A stretch of DNA of 64,000 nucleotides from Zymoseptoria tritici IPO323 (Eukaryota; Ascomycota; Dothideomycetes; Mycosphaerellales; Mycosphaerellaceae): contig NC_018205.1 of NCBI RefSeq assembly GCF_000219625.1, positions 248,001 to 312,000 of the forward strand. Reading direction: 5' to 3'. The notes under the pieces were generated by a model, which did not search any database, had not been told where the DNA came from, and saw nothing but the letters and a program-made list of their open reading frames with translations. Every line of letters begins with the position of its first letter. The first letter of the stretch is position 1. Made by a program: the position numbers and the translations under genes. Positions 21,488 through 34,315 of this stretch are shown here, piece after piece.

Positions 21488-24400
21488 ATGGCGGAAGTAC
21501 ACACTCAAATCGAGCGTCACTTCAAAGGATTCGCCCGCGTCCGACTAGACCACATTACATTCGACTCTGGCCGAGAACTAGACGACCGAAATGTGGAGAG
21601 ACTATTAGGTATTTTCAAGCTGCAAGGCTGTCAACGTGAGGAACCTGGTCACTCCATTCCTGTCTTAGTCGACAAAGACACTCTTGCCGCCGCGCTCGCG
21701 CACGAAGGCTCCCCTCCCCGGATCCTTCACCAAACTTCTGTGGAAGCCGAGCCGTTGCTCTTCCCGAGTGCCATCACATTAACCTCACTCCACGGCAAGC
21801 ACCGTGTTCATGCAGCACGGAAGTTCCTTCTTCCCGTCGATCAGTGGTGGACGGTGAAGGTCTTCGATACTGGTCAGCAAACATTCCCTCCCGTCAGGCG
21901 TTTTCTTACCGAGGTCTCTAGGCCTTCCTCTTTGCGCACGAGAACACCTTCGATACGAGTACTCCAATGCACAGAAGTTTTCTGATGGCGACATCTTCCG
22001 ATACTATGTCGATGCCGTGAACCGGCAGGATCGGCGTTCAGCTTCTAGCTGGTTGGCCGCTTTGACGAAACGGAAACGAAGGTCTGTGAAAGAGCTTCAG
22101 AAGTATGCAGACGGCAAATTCTTTGCAGCATTAAAAGAGTTGCTGCCGCTCGCCGGCCTTTGGGATGGCTTCCTTCTGGGGTCTTTCAATCGCATACTCC
22201 CTATGCGTTGCTGTGAGGTCTGTGTACTTGATATGAAGACTACCGTGCGATCGGCGCTGACAGGACGCAGGAGCTCTGCTGTTACCTCGAATCTATCCAT
22301 CGAACCTGGACTTACATCCTTGCTTCAGATGTTGCACCCCACCTCCTCGATATCAAGACAGTGAGGACTCTTCACGTCCTGATGCCCGCACATTCGTCCC
22401 AAGATGTACGCAGGATCCACACTGCGATGTCCACCTTCCAGATTTTTCCCCAGGTGCACGATCCTGCAAGTCGACGAAGTCTCGAGCGAAGAGCAAGGCA
22501 GTCCAAGAGAATTCTGACGTTCCAATCATTCTTGGCCGATGCTATGTATCTGGAAGTCTGCTACAAACCTCTGCGCGACCTGTTTCCCACAAAGCACCGG
22601 ACATTGCGGGCAGAGTGCCATGCTTCTTTCAAGCTCGATGGGCAATACTTCGGGCCAAACTATATCGATCTTTGGCTCTACACCATGCACGAATATATGG
22701 AACTTTCAGACCTTCCTTCCGCTAATTTGAAGAAAGATCGTGGCTGCCAGAAGCCTGCTGTTCGTACAAGAAGTGAGGCAAAACTCGCAGAGTTGGCGTC
22801 CTTCGCAGCAGCCCGCGGGTTTCGAACTGATGAGATTGATCTGTTGCTCGAAATGTACGGGGTCCAGACGCGGTCGCAGCCGACGCCATCGGAGTTTCCT
22901 CTTCATAGTCGTGATGACGCTGACATCCCGATCAAAGCGCGCTGCAACCGTCCGTCTGGTGCCAATTTTGATCAAGGCTGCAAATTCCTCTCTCTTGTGA
23001 ATGTATATCAGCTCCGGACGCAGCCTTGTGCAGCATACCCTTCTCCATTTGCCGTTATAAGGGACATTGTGTTCTCCTTCTGGGGGAAGCACCCGCCCGC
23101 GAATTTGGAAGATCCCGGACGTGTCATCACAGCTTGTCGAATACGGGACCAGCTTGGCCTCCCCAATCCCGCGTCTGAGGTGGTTCCACCTACGATTGAC
23201 GATGATCGATCGCCGCAGCAACCCGATCCGGACCATGCATCCCAGTCTTCATACATGGGCCACGATCCTGGCGTTGAACAAGAAGCTGAAAGTCATATGA
23301 AATCCCCCGATGCTGAGGCGCTGATCAACGGAGAACAAACAGAAGACTACGGTGTCGAAACGCCGTCACCGAATCTAGTCTATGGAAATTTCGACAATCT
23401 CATGGGAGGCAGACCACAAGGACAAGAAGAAGAAGAAGAAGAAGAAGGCGAACACGCGGAACGCGTGCGTATCGATCTAGGGTCAACCGATCGTAGTACT
23501 ATAACGGAGCAAGAACAGGAGCTAGAGCGGCGCCAGAGGGAGATCCAACGACTTCATCTAGAATCTGAGATGTTGCGGCTGGGTCAGGTTGCTGCTGGCA
23601 ATGCTCAAAAGTCTCAGCAGCTGGCAAATCTAGTAATGAGTCAGAAGCAGGAGATCACATCGCTTCGACTTCACAATCGCAAGTTATTGCGACAAGTCAA
23701 GAGCAGTGCTCCAGGAATGAACCCTATGCGACCAGATATTCGCCCACGTGGTCATGCCGCAAACCACCCTTTGGGAAGACGCAAGACACAGTGGCCTCGT
23801 GGAATTTCTCCAATATCGGAGTGGGAAAGCGCGGAGCAAAATGAGGATTGCGATCGAGCGGACGATCAGATGATCCACGACCACGACGCCAACCAAGCTT
23901 CAGAGCGCTGTGACCAACCTTCTGAAGCAATGGAGTCTGAGCTGCTCAATGACTTCGATGAGCTTATGGGAGGCCGGGCCAATCGAGAAGAAGAGGAAAC
24001 TGAGCGAGTGCGCGTGGAAGAATCCATGTGCGAGCAGAGCGATGGTGGAAACCTCACACCGCAGCTTCATAATGGTATGCTTCCTAGATTACATCCGGGA
24101 CAACGAGATGATCAAAGAGAGGAACACTTCCCTGGTTCGTCGGCCAATGCAACGGAGTCGCATCGCCAAGAGCAAGTGCCCGATTTGGAAGCCGCACAGG
24201 AGCAGAGCCAGAAAGCCAGCGACGTAATAGGGTATGACAAACAGCTTCCGCATCCAGGGGACCCAGCTTCGCTCCGACGCCGAACTCAGTGGCCGGGTCC
24301 TACAGACACTCAAGCTGCAGGTACCGACTCCGTTGCTGACTCCAGTGAAGTTAACAACATGCGTGCGGATGCTAGCTTGAACGAAGAGGCCGAGCATCTC

Positions 24401-25207
24401 CAAGCGGAACGGCAGGATGCCCGGTTCCTTGCTGACGAAAGGTTTTATCCTTCTTCGCCAAGCGCAGACCAGCAACCGACGGCGCAAGCCACGACTGGAG
24501 TCTCGAATTTGGACCCTCCTCCCCCACCAGCTCCGAGCGCAATGCTCCTAGATCGTCTGAGCAATCGAGCCACTCCAATAGGTAGTGGACCACTCAAATT
24601 TACGTACCGCGACGAGAAAATGCGTAGGATGATGAGAGAGCGAGCTACGGAACCGCGACAATCTGGGAGTCCACCTAATTCCCGTTTCACTAGTGGAACG
24701 AGGAATGGTCGATTTGCACCGCTAGGTGAAGGATCACGTGCTACGCGCAAGGGAGAGATGTTCAAAGTCTACACTAGTATTGTAGAATACGCTGAGAGGT
24801 GGGGAATCTCTTCTCATCGCAAAGTCTTCGTAGGATCAAATCGCACGACTCAACAACTGCTAGGCGATTGTGAAGAGAGGAAAGAGCTAGGGAAAAGGCA
24901 GTGTGATGAAAATGGAAAACTATGGGCATGGAACATCGATGAAGTATCAAGGGCAGACTTCTTGGGCGTGCTACAGGGGGTGCAGCGGGCTAACAGCAGT
25001 CTGTCGCTTTGTTTGCTTGCGAGGAGCTCTACTGGTGTGGCAGGTGCCAGCATGGACTGTCTCACTTGCAAGGCTGAAGCGGCGTGGGAGGCCTTGTCGA
25101 AGAAGGAAAAGTTCGCGCTTGTTGCACTGGTGGAAAAGTACAACGCACCTGACAACTCACCACCAAATAAGAGACCGATGTACCGTCGAGCAGATGACGT
25201 GGAATAG
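21488..25207 (+). CDS. DUF3723-family protein with long acidic/coiled-coil tail
   Basis: Exon 1 is 21488-21872. An intron 21873-21921 (donor GTCAGC, acceptor TCTAG) joins it to SNAQKFSDGDIFRY. The DUF3723 signature is clear: ELDDRNVERLLGIFKLQGC, IPVLVDKDTL, LHGKHRVHAARKFLLP, DQWWTVKVFD, then LLPLAGLWDGFLLGSFNRIL and a long helical part (DLWLYTMHEYMELSD). About 400 residues of disordered tail follow, with coiled coil (EQELERRQREIQRLHLE) and two related blocks FDNLMGGR and FDELMGGR, each leading into acidic runs. A small helical C-terminal domain (VYTSIVEYAERWGISS) ends the protein. Between about 22,220 and 22,260 the frame must change and no good intron fits, so a frameshift or unusual splice is present. 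DUF3723 function is unknown; it is a recurrent accessory gene of Starship transposons. Confidence 0.78.
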
Positions 25208-25829
25208 CTAGTCCTTGGGCAGAACTAAAGTGGAATAACTACAGTATCTATCTTATAGGGTTACTTTACTTATATACGGTGGCCGATGAATGAGACACGA
25301 GTGCACCATGAAATCCTGCGTATCTACGAGGAAGCGTCCGAAATCACCAGAACGATCTATGACCTTGGCCGTGATACCGACGGACCAGTAGAAGAGAATT
25401 GGATTATTCGATAGCTATGATGGCACGTACGCCGGTACAGAGGCTCGAGGCGGAGAACTACGCCACGAAGCGATAACCCTGACTATGCAGCTTCGAGAGT
25501 GTTTGCGCTCAGGTTATGCTAGGGAAATGCCAAAAGTAACATTTCTTATCGTCGTGTGAGTAACTGCTAGCCGCGGCGGGTGAGAAGTGCCCTGCAGTCG
25601 TTCCGCCCCTCTAGCGTGTTAGCACATCGGCATAAGCTGCCTTCCCTACCACATCCGTGCCACTGGTGCCACGCACCCCTCAATGTACTCTGCCGCACCC
25701 CTCAATGTACTCTGCTGACTCAGTGAGCCGTCCGACCTTGGTCTAGGATTGTGATTCACTTGTCTCCGTATCGGCAAGCCTGCGCTTCCGACCCTGCCTC
25801 GCGATCTTCTTCATTTCTTCACCGGCTTC
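25208..25829. other. Intergenic; 22-bp tandem duplication
   Basis: No gene is seen. A 22-bp unit (CGCACCCCTCAATGTACTCT plus GC) is exactly duplicated at 25672-25693 and 25694-25715. The right end marks the passage into RIP-altered transposon sequence. Confidence 0.45.
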
Positions 25830-26648
25830 CGTTTCACGTATGCCGCAGCCATCACAGATTAGAACCCGAGTCTTCCTGCTCGCTCGTTCTCTGGACTACG
25901 GGTCAAACATACGCCTCAGCTACTCTAAGCTAATCTTGGAGTCGGTGTACCTAGATTCGGAGCACGCATAGTGCCAGCCGGGTGTGGGAAAGGTTATCCA
26001 ATCGCTCCGATGTGTGGTGGCTGCCCAGATAATTATGGGGCTTAAGTACCTACCGTCACTACTAATGCATTCTATAGCTGTTACTGTCGTTCGTTTCACA
26101 CGCGCGCCTCTATAGCCCCGTATGTCGTTTCTGCCTACGAGTACTTTGACGGCGCCGAGCGTAGAGAGTATTACTCTAGTCTTATCCATGTTGTATACAT
26201 TCTCCGCCAAGATAGCAGGATCTTGTAAGACGTTGCCTATCACTTCGTACTAGTGCGAAACTTTGTTATAGATATTTTTCTTATAGCGACTCCGATCTAG
26301 CGCTCTGACTTTCATGGCCTTGAGCTCTAAATGGCGATTCTCGAACGCCTTGGCATAGTTCTTGCTCGGAGGTTTAGGTGGCCTTTTAGATGCGGGCCTA
26401 TACTAGGTAGCGCTGTAGGCGATGTATGGCATGTACTTTATTCGCATAGGATATCCGAGATTAGACATCTGTACTGCGAAATCGGCGACTGCCTTCTCTT
26501 CTGCTAGTATAAGATACTGCTAGCTTTGTGCCTTCTCTTCCTTGGATTGTCGTCCGCGCGCACGGTAATGGAGCGTCGAATGTGGAATACCGCTGTGATT
26601 TGCGAGAGCCCAATACGAGGTGGGTACCTGGCTAGCCTTGTCCACCAT
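25830..26648 (-). pseudogene. Fot1/pogo-type transposase, 3' truncated (copy A)
   Basis: The minus strand reads from ATG 26648 (MVDKASQVPTSYWALANHSG) through an N-terminal helix-turn-helix region (SGIPHSTLHYRARGRQSKEE) to the DDE core: ENVYNMDKTRVILSTLGAVK (first Asp), YLSPIIIWAATTHRSDWITF and RVLICDGCGIRET (second Asp). Several TAG codons stand where Gln or Trp is expected. Similarity stops just after GIRET, so the third catalytic block and C-terminus are missing. It starts 293 bp from the divergent NLR-like gene on its right. Copy B has the same layout. DDE_1 transposases of this type cut and paste elements at TA. Confidence 0.82.
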
Positions 26649-26941
26649 CTATGACAATCAATCCCGATGGAGCGTGGAGGAGAGTAGAACAGTTGTCGGA
26701 AAGAACATTACTATGCTGTCGTAGAAACTTCTAGAAGGCCTCGGACCGCGCCGCTCTAGGCGGCTAAGTAACGAACCGCAGCTGCAAATCAGCCCCAACG
26801 GAAGCTGAAGAGCGCAGTCCGAGGTGCAGATGCGATAGCGAAAGAGGCCGCCAGGATGGCTCTCCCTGTCTCCTCTCCATCGGCCACTGTACGAGCACTT
26901 TGACAAAAGCGGCCCGCCTACTGATGCTCGCAGGTAGGACA

Positions 26942-29900
26942 ATGCGCCTTTTGAACGTTAACAACTATAAGTTCGCCGAATTCCGTAACGACGACCTACC
27001 GAAGTACGTGATCGCATCGCATCGATGGGTCGAAGGGTGCGAAGTAACGCTACAAGACCTTCGTGATAGGCAAAACACCGACAAGAGTGGATACAAGAAG
27101 ATTATAGACTTTGCAAAGTATGTTAAGGAACATATTCCGGGGGTGGAGTGGCTGTGGGTGGATACGTACTATATCAATAAGGACAGCGACCCCGAACTGT
27201 CTAGATCGTTGAACCTAATGTTCGACTGGTATTCCAATGCCGTATTATGCATTGCATATCTCGCCGACGTTAAGGAAGCTGAAGATAGGAGCGCGTTTGC
27301 ATAGAGCGAATGGTTTCGGAGGGGTTGGACTTTATAGGAGCTTCTCGCTCCGCAGTTACTCGTATTTGTTATGAAGACATGGTAAGTGGTTGGGAATAAA
27401 GGAGGTTGCCTCTATGTGGACTATGGAACACCCTCTAGGCCCGGTCTAGAAAGGGACATCGTAGCGATTACTAGGATCCCAGAGCGGGTGCTACGCGCTT
27501 ATATAACGAGTAGCACTCTTAGTGTCTAGGAAAAGCTGAAATGGATGGAAGGTCGGAGGACGGCAGAGCCAGAAGACATGTCGTACGCCCTATACGGGAT
27601 CTTCGGAGTAAGGCCTAGCGCGAACTACGGCGAGGGACACGAAAGGGCGAGGCGGCGTCTTTTAGCTGCGCTCGACATCTAGGACGGTGTTGCCTCACAA
27701 TAGGTAGAGCGATTCTAGAAGATCGTAGAATGGCTATCGCTACCGGATCCGTAGACGAACTATTAATCTGCTCGTTAGCTACACGAACCGCGTTCGGGAA
27801 CCTGGCTCCTCTAGTCAACCTTATATTAGAACTGGAAGGGCTCGTCAATACGTTACCTGTGGCTGTCCGGGAAGGCGGGTTGTAGCAAGACAGTATTCTG
27901 CTCGATAGCTGTTGAAGACGTGAAGGCGCACTGCGAAAGTTAGCCTAATGTCGGGTACGCCGTCTTCTATTTCTCCTTCTCTAACGAGCGGAAGTAGCGG
28001 ACCGTAGATCTGCTCTGCTCGCTCGTCGCACAGCTCGGTTAGAAAGGGCCGGCTTTATCGATGCTATAGTAGGCGTTCGATAAGCCCGATAGACGCGCGC
28101 TAGGAGTATAAGAGCTCGAGAATATTTTGCTTGCCTACTTCGAGGCGTATCGGAACGTCTTTCTGCTTGTGGACGCGCTCGACGAGAGTCCAAAGGAATG
28201 TAATGCCCGGCAGTATATATTCGAGTGCCTAATAAGACTATCGTAGAAGACGCAAAACGTTAAATTCTTTATAACAAGTCGGGAGCTGCCTAATATACGC
28301 GCGACGACGGAAATCCTGGGGGCGTTGCCATTCGCTATTGCTTCCCGCTTTGTAGATATGGACATTCGACGATATGTGGCGACGCAAATCTCCTAGGACT
28401 ATCGTCTCTTACGACTAGACTAGAAGATTAAGGCAACTATCTAAGAAACCGTCGTTAGAAAGGCAGACGGCATGTAAGTCGTACGCCTCTTGTACATCAT
28501 AGCTACTGTATTGATAATAGAAATTCCAGGTTTAGATGGGCGTTCTGCTAGCTGCAAGAGCTGAAGAACCTAAAATCTACTCGGCCTAAGTTTGTGAAGG
28601 ACGCCTTAACTTCGCTTCTAGCGAGCCTAGACGAGACATATGAGCGAATGTTAATCACCATCGTGGGCAAGCTACGCGCGGACGCTCTAATACTCCTTCG
28701 CTAGTTGGCATATGCGAAGTCACTACTAAGCCTCGGTTAACTCGTCGACGCTACCGTTATTAACTTAACAGTAGGCGGGGCGGTAGAAGTGGAGGAGCGA
28801 CCGGGAGTAAACGATGCTCTTGAAATTCTGTCCGGCCTCGTTACTATCGTAGAAGTACGGAGGGACAACCGATAGCCTGACGAGACGGAACATATAAAGA
28901 GTAGATTGCTATAGCTAGAGGATACCGAGGTCGAGCATACTAGTCACTTTTAGCATATCGATGCAGATACGAAAATCATGCTCGCACACTTCTTAGTCAA
29001 AGAGTATCTCGAGTCGGAGCGAATTCTCCGAAGCGAAGCGAGGGACTTCTATCTTCAAAGCACGAGGGAGCACGGGGTCCTATCTCAATGCTGCTTAGTA
29101 TATCTTCTGCACTATAATAGTAGTGATGCAAAGCGTTTAATGGTGGAAGACCTGACGACGTTCCTATTGCTTTAATATGTAGTAGAGTCGTGGCATTACT
29201 ATACTACTCTCCAGGATTCTACAGAGCTAGGCCATGCGATAGGACTCCTTTGCGACTAGTACGCTCTACGTAACTAGCTGCTTGTGCATCGCCCTGATCG
29301 ACCATGGGAGGCGCCGTTTGAACCGCTGGGAGCAATAGCATTAGGACTGTACTATGCAAGCTATATAGGTTATTATTTAGCAGTTACTCAGTTGCTACAT
29401 GCGGGATTAGACATTAACGCTAAGGGAGGGAAGTATGGCACGGCGTTGCAGGCGGTATCGGCGAGAGGCTACGAGAAGGTGGTGTAGATGCTGCTCGATA
29501 CAGGATCAGACATCTACGCTTAAGGAGGGCACTCCGATACGGCGCTGCACGCGGCATTAGCGGGAGGTTATAAGAAGGTGGTGCAAATGCTGCTCGATGC
29601 GGGAGTAGACATCTACGCTTAAGGAGGAGGCCCCGATACCGCGCTGTACGCGGCGTTAGCGGGAGGCTACGAGAAGGTGGTGTAGATGCTGCTCGATGCG
29701 GGATTAGATATCTACGTTCAAGGAGGAGGCCCCGACACCGCGCTGCACGCGGTATTAGCAGGAGGCTATAAGAAGGTGGTATAAATGCTGCTCGATGCGG
29801 GAGTAGATATCTACGCTCAGGATAGGTACTACGGCACCGCGCTATAGGCGGTATCGTTCGGAGGCTATGAAAAGGTAGTGCAGATCCTGCTCGGTGCGGG

Positions 29901-30402
29901 AGTAGACTTTAACGCTGAGAATGAGATGTACGGCACCGCGCTCTAGACGTTATTAGGAGGAGGTTACGAGAAGGTGGTGCAGATGCTACTTAATGCAGGA
30001 GTAGACATCTACGCTCGATAGGGAGACTACGGTACCGCGCTATAGGCGGCATTAGAAGGAGGCTACGAGAAGGTAGTGTAGATACTACTTAATGCGGGAG
30101 TAGACTTTAACGGTGAGGGAGGGTCCCGCGGTACCGCGCTCTGGGCGGTATTAGCCTAAGGCCACGAGAATGTAGTACAGATACTGCTTGATACGGGATT
30201 AGACATCTACGCTCGAACGGGAGCCTACGGCACCGCGCTATAGGTGGCATTAGATGGAGGCTACGAGAAGGTGGTGTAGATACTGCTCGATGCGGGAGCA
30301 GACGTTCAAGCTTGGGAAGCATATTACGGTACCGTACTATATGCGGCATCGCTCGGAGGCCATGAGAAGGTAGTGTAGATGCTGCTCGATACGGGAGCCT
30401 AA
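26942..30402 (+). pseudogene. HET-NACHT-ankyrin NLR-like gene, RIP-inactivated (copy A)
   Basis: The true ATG is at 26942. The first 120 codons are open: MRLLNVNNYKFAEFRNDDLP, then YVIASHRW and WLWVDTYYINKDS, the HET-domain core (the usual ICIDQ-type block). Further on come the WTL-stop-ELLAP block (Gln lost to TAG), then a NACHT P-loop (GKAGCSKT) near 27,870, a Walker-B-like stretch VFLLVDALDES and sensor FFITSRELPNI. A helical part (MLAHFLVKEYLESERIL) and about eleven 33-residue ankyrin repeats follow to 30,402. Many Gln and Trp codons are TAG, as expected from RIP. Intact relatives of this architecture act in heterokaryon incompatibility and related cell-death control. This copy cannot make a full protein. 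Confidence 0.85.
29368..30402 (+). repeat. 99-bp ankyrin-coding repeats of NLR copy A
   Basis: Units of 99 bp recur with boundaries at 29467, 29566, 29665, 29764, 29863, 29962, 30061, 30160, 30259 and 30358. Each carries the pattern G(Y/H)EKVVQ(M/I)LLDAG. They are more diverged from one another than those of copy B. Confidence 0.88.
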
Positions 30403-30460
30403 CGTTACCGTCGGCACACGTAGACAGACGTTAGATTAGACAAGGGGTATCTCTCTTGTA

Positions 30461-31060
30461 ACGTCCCTCCCTACAGGTCGAAAAACCCTCTATACCGAAC
30501 AAGATTTATAGTCGAGGCAGTTCAAATCTTCACCACATGATGTGATAAGGTATGCTCCTTAGAATAGTATTCTTCGAACGTTTCTCCCTATAGAGCCCTA
30601 CTGTGATGAGCTAGTTACTAAGGTCTAAATGTCACTGCAGATAAATTTGCTATTAGCAGCCTAAGCAGCTTCGAGTTCTCACCCTTGCTCTATTACTGCC
30701 GTTAACATGTATTCAGATTTTGGGGCATGATGTAAGAGCCTGCCTCTTAAGATTAATGCTCCTTGACTTTCGATGTATTTAGCCTTTAGATACGTGCGCG
30801 GTGAACTAATCCGCGTAGAGATGGAGCTAGGCCTTGGCGAGAGCATTTGGGTTTCTATATTGTTTGTTTGTTTGTTTGTTTGTTCCATTTACGTCCTGTA
30901 GGAGTCTATGACTATGTAGGACTGCTGTGGGTTTCTATATTGGCGCGGTAATGTACGTCAATATTTCAGCGCCCCACTGCGTATCGCATTATTCTGAAGT
31001 TCGGCCGAAATGTGGCGCAGTGTTCGAGGGGCCAACTTTTGGCTAGTTTTTGAAAGTATG
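30461..31060 (+). repeat. Left long terminal inverted repeat
   Basis: Aligned with the reverse complement of 50502-50440 and then 44922 to about 44470. Shared blocks include ACGTCCCTCCCTAC at the tip, GTTCAAATCTTC, ATTCTTCGAAC, GAGCTA-TTACTAA, AGCCTGCCTCT, TTGACTTTCGA, GCGCGGTAA and CCCCACT-CGTATC-CATTAT. It is interrupted by the 65-bp tail insertion at 30,863. The inner limit is approximate. I see no coding sequence in it. Confidence 0.82.
30863..30927 (-). mobile_element. 65-bp 5'-truncated LINE/SINE tail
   Basis: The insert is (GTTT)n followed by the last bases of the LINE/SINE 3' end in minus orientation (CATTTACGTCCTGTAGGAGT and so on). It lies between perfect 15-bp copies of TGGGTTTCTATATTG at 30848-30862 and 30928-30942. 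Severe 5' truncation plus a 15-bp duplication is typical of target-primed reverse transcription. Confidence 0.88.
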
Positions 31061-33749
31061 TAATTAGTTATACCTGGACTTGCCCTCCTATAGGAAAGCA
31101 ATTCAATTATACGCCGAGAAAGGAAGTGTAGACATAAAAGCGAAAAAGTTAGTTCTACCTCGTTCTTTGAACTGAACGTAACTCCAAGCGTAAGTTTATA
31201 ATCAACACAATTTGCTCCCGTATAGCGCTTAATACATTCGCGCTACAGGAGCCCTCCATTGCACGATTGGGGCCTCCTCTACTTCAAGCTCTTCACAAAC
31301 TTGCATAGTTTCACCATCTGGCTCCAAAAAGTCTGCACTCGGGTCTAGCACAAGACTCTTGCGTTTGCGGCCACGAGTGCCTTTATTCGTGGCAGCTTGC
31401 TCTTTAGCAGCACGCTTCGCACGCGCGTCCTCAAGATCCTGATAGCTTATCACCTTCGCCTTCCCCAATACTAGAGACCTGGTCGAACGACGAGCTCTGG
31501 CTTTATTGCTCACGTTGAAGAGGAATCGGTTCTGGTCTTGGAGGAGGGCTCGTTCCGCGAAAGACATTTGGGCGGCACTGGCCAGTTTGCGTACGTGCCT
31601 CTGAAGGCGAATTTGGTTCGTGAGATCAAGTGCTTGGGCATCCCGTTTGATGAGATCTTGCAAGGACGCTAAACCCTGCACCGTTACAGGTGTCACAGGA
31701 GTTACAGGAGTTGTTGGTGTAGGTGGTGCTTTATCTTGGAGAGAAGTCCCTATTGCCTTTTCAATACCGAGACTAGTAGTGTTAGACGGAGGCACCGGAA
31801 AATCCTTTAGTACTCTTTTAGGGTTGAATGGAAATAAGCCGGTAGCAGCCCAGGCGGACTTGATGTTTCTCCGAGTGAACGCTCTCTCCCTTGCAGGACT
31901 GTACAAAGAGGTGAAATGCTCCTTACCGATAACATTTACACCTCCTCGATTTAAATGTTCAACCTAGTCGCGGTAGGCGGTCTTTAAGGGGGCAAAGACT
32001 CCTACGTCACAGGGCTGGAGCTTATGGGAGGTGTGGGATGGCAGACGACATAATACGATGTTATTCGCGAAATAGAACTCTAGCATCTCGAGCGTCTCGA
32101 CGGCCGAACAGACTGCACCTTCACGCGGTGGCCGTCGTAAGTACCTTCCTCGGAAGGGAAACTAAGACAGTCTGGAAGAAACCTCCTCGAAAACCTCTCG
32201 AATCCGCCCGAAATCCTTCTCGAAATCCGCCTCGAAATCCTTCTCGAAATCCGCCTCGAAACACGAGCTACAACAGAACAACAGCACGATTCGAACGAAT
32301 AGCCCTCTACGCTACGAACGAGAAGAAGAAAGAAGCAGTCCACTCTGCCCTATACGCGCACCTCCTCGAAATCCGAATCGAAATCGCATGTTATACATGT
32401 ACTTCAAAGAGCTAGAACTCGGTGGAATCTACAACTCTGCGATTAACCTGCGTAGCTATATGCGCTAGAAGGCGGCATATAGTTCTACAAAGGCATATTA
32501 AGGACAAGAGAAGGTAGCGAGTTGGACAGCTGCTTTTGCGCCTTTGCGCTTTTTGCGCCTTTGCGCTACATCGCCTTGCGCTGCATCTCTTTCGAATTCG
32601 CAGCGTGCGTGCGAAGCGGAAGGATCCGCTGAAAATTCTGCAAAAAGCTTGGCGCGAAAATTCTGCAGCCCCGGCTGCAGACAACGACACTGAAAATTCT
32701 GCAAAAAGCTTGGCGCGAAAATTCTGCAGCCCCGGCTGCAGACAACGACACTCGTTTGATTTCCTTTGTCTTGCGCTGCTTTTAAAGTCCTTTGGCCATC
32801 GACATCCGCACTTCCATTGCACACCCAATATTGACCCGATCATCACCAAACACGCACCATTCGAAAGCCCTTATTAAGGCCGTTCTAACGAACCCGCATT
32901 CACCCCGCTGCCCTTAAAACCTACGCCGCTACTAGAGTTCAAAGATTCACCTTGTTGCCCCCTTTGGGGTGCAAATTTTGAAAGCTGGACCCTAAACTCC
33001 GGGATTTGGCCCCCACCTCCGAAACCTTATTCCGACCTTACCTCCCCTACACTCGAAACATTCCCTATTTAGGGCATTGCACAAGGAAGGTTTATAACCT
33101 GTACCACAACACTTTAACACACCACAACACAACCAATACGCCGCCGATTCGGACGCCGTGTAGCCCGTTTAAAAGCCCTCGACGAGAGCTTTTATTCTAG
33201 CTATCAAACGCCTGATTTGGTCGAATTTTGGAAGAGCTAAAGGCCAAACAAGAGCAGTGTTCCCAGGATACACAAACATATACATACACTTAGTTCTCTC
33301 TATACTAGAGTTACCTGTTGTCCTACGCCGCCGAGAGAGGAAGCTAAAGGAGCAGTGTAGCTTAGTAAGGACGAATTTGCACCTCTAAGGATTAGAGTAG
33401 TAGTACTAGCTGTATAGCTAGATACTCTGTATAGAGTATAGGCCTACCTTTCCCTAGAGACAAAGGTTGTCCCGAACCTACTACGGCTACCCGCAGAACG
33501 CCTCTAAAGCCTGCTATAAAGACGCACGTTGCTGCAGGCCAGAGTACTTCCTAGAAGTAGAGGTATATTTATATATCTCTTCTCTCCTCTTTAAAGTATA
33601 CCTTCTCCTACTTTGTATAGTAGGGAGAAGAGTGCCCTAGTGTCGCAAGTAGGCTAGGACCCGAACGCGATTGGAAATAGAGACGAACAAGCAGCCCTCT
33701 CGGCGTAAGACTGCTAAGCCTCTTTTCAAACAATAACAACAACAAGACA

Positions 33750-34282
33750 ATGTCTACTAAGACGGAAATGACAGACGCAGGCTCAGCCCCTCAGACTCCA
33801 AAAGCTATGGCTAGAGGGGACGAGGAAGTTACGTTTAAGTCTCTTAAAACCCTGCCGTTGCCGGAGGAACTACTAAAAAGAACCGGCATTCCTTTCCTAC
33901 CTAGGAAAAGGCAAAACCCCTTCGATTTTAGTAACTCCCCGACTCGCAGCCCTTCTCTCGGAAAGAAACAAACACTCTCTTACACGCCCGCGAACGAGAA
34001 GATCCTACAAGCCCGACAGCTACTAGTCGAAGCGGCGGGGGATCTAGTCGGGTTTCTAGGAGAATAAACCCGGGTTCTCGACCTTCTCGAAGTCTTTCGG
34101 CACTTTACCGAGCGTATAGACTTTAGGATAACGTCCTAAATCCTCGCAAAGCAAGTCTCGAACCTAGAAATAATAATAAAGAAACTAGTAGCACAGGCGA
34201 AGAAGCCTACTTTCGCAGACGTTATTAAGGGAGACAGCGGATCCGCTACCTCTACCTCTACCTCCTCGACAACAAAGACAAC

Positions 34283-34315
<33 letters not shown>

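Noticed and set aside
20984..21504. Minus-strand genes of 60-134 codons
   Set aside because: They arise from the GC-rich inverted repeats and show only repetitive His/Gly/Ala-rich sequence.
30461..31060. Solo LTR of a retrotransposon
   Set aside because: The matching copy at the other side is inverted, not direct, and both ends abut TA, which fits a DNA transposon end.
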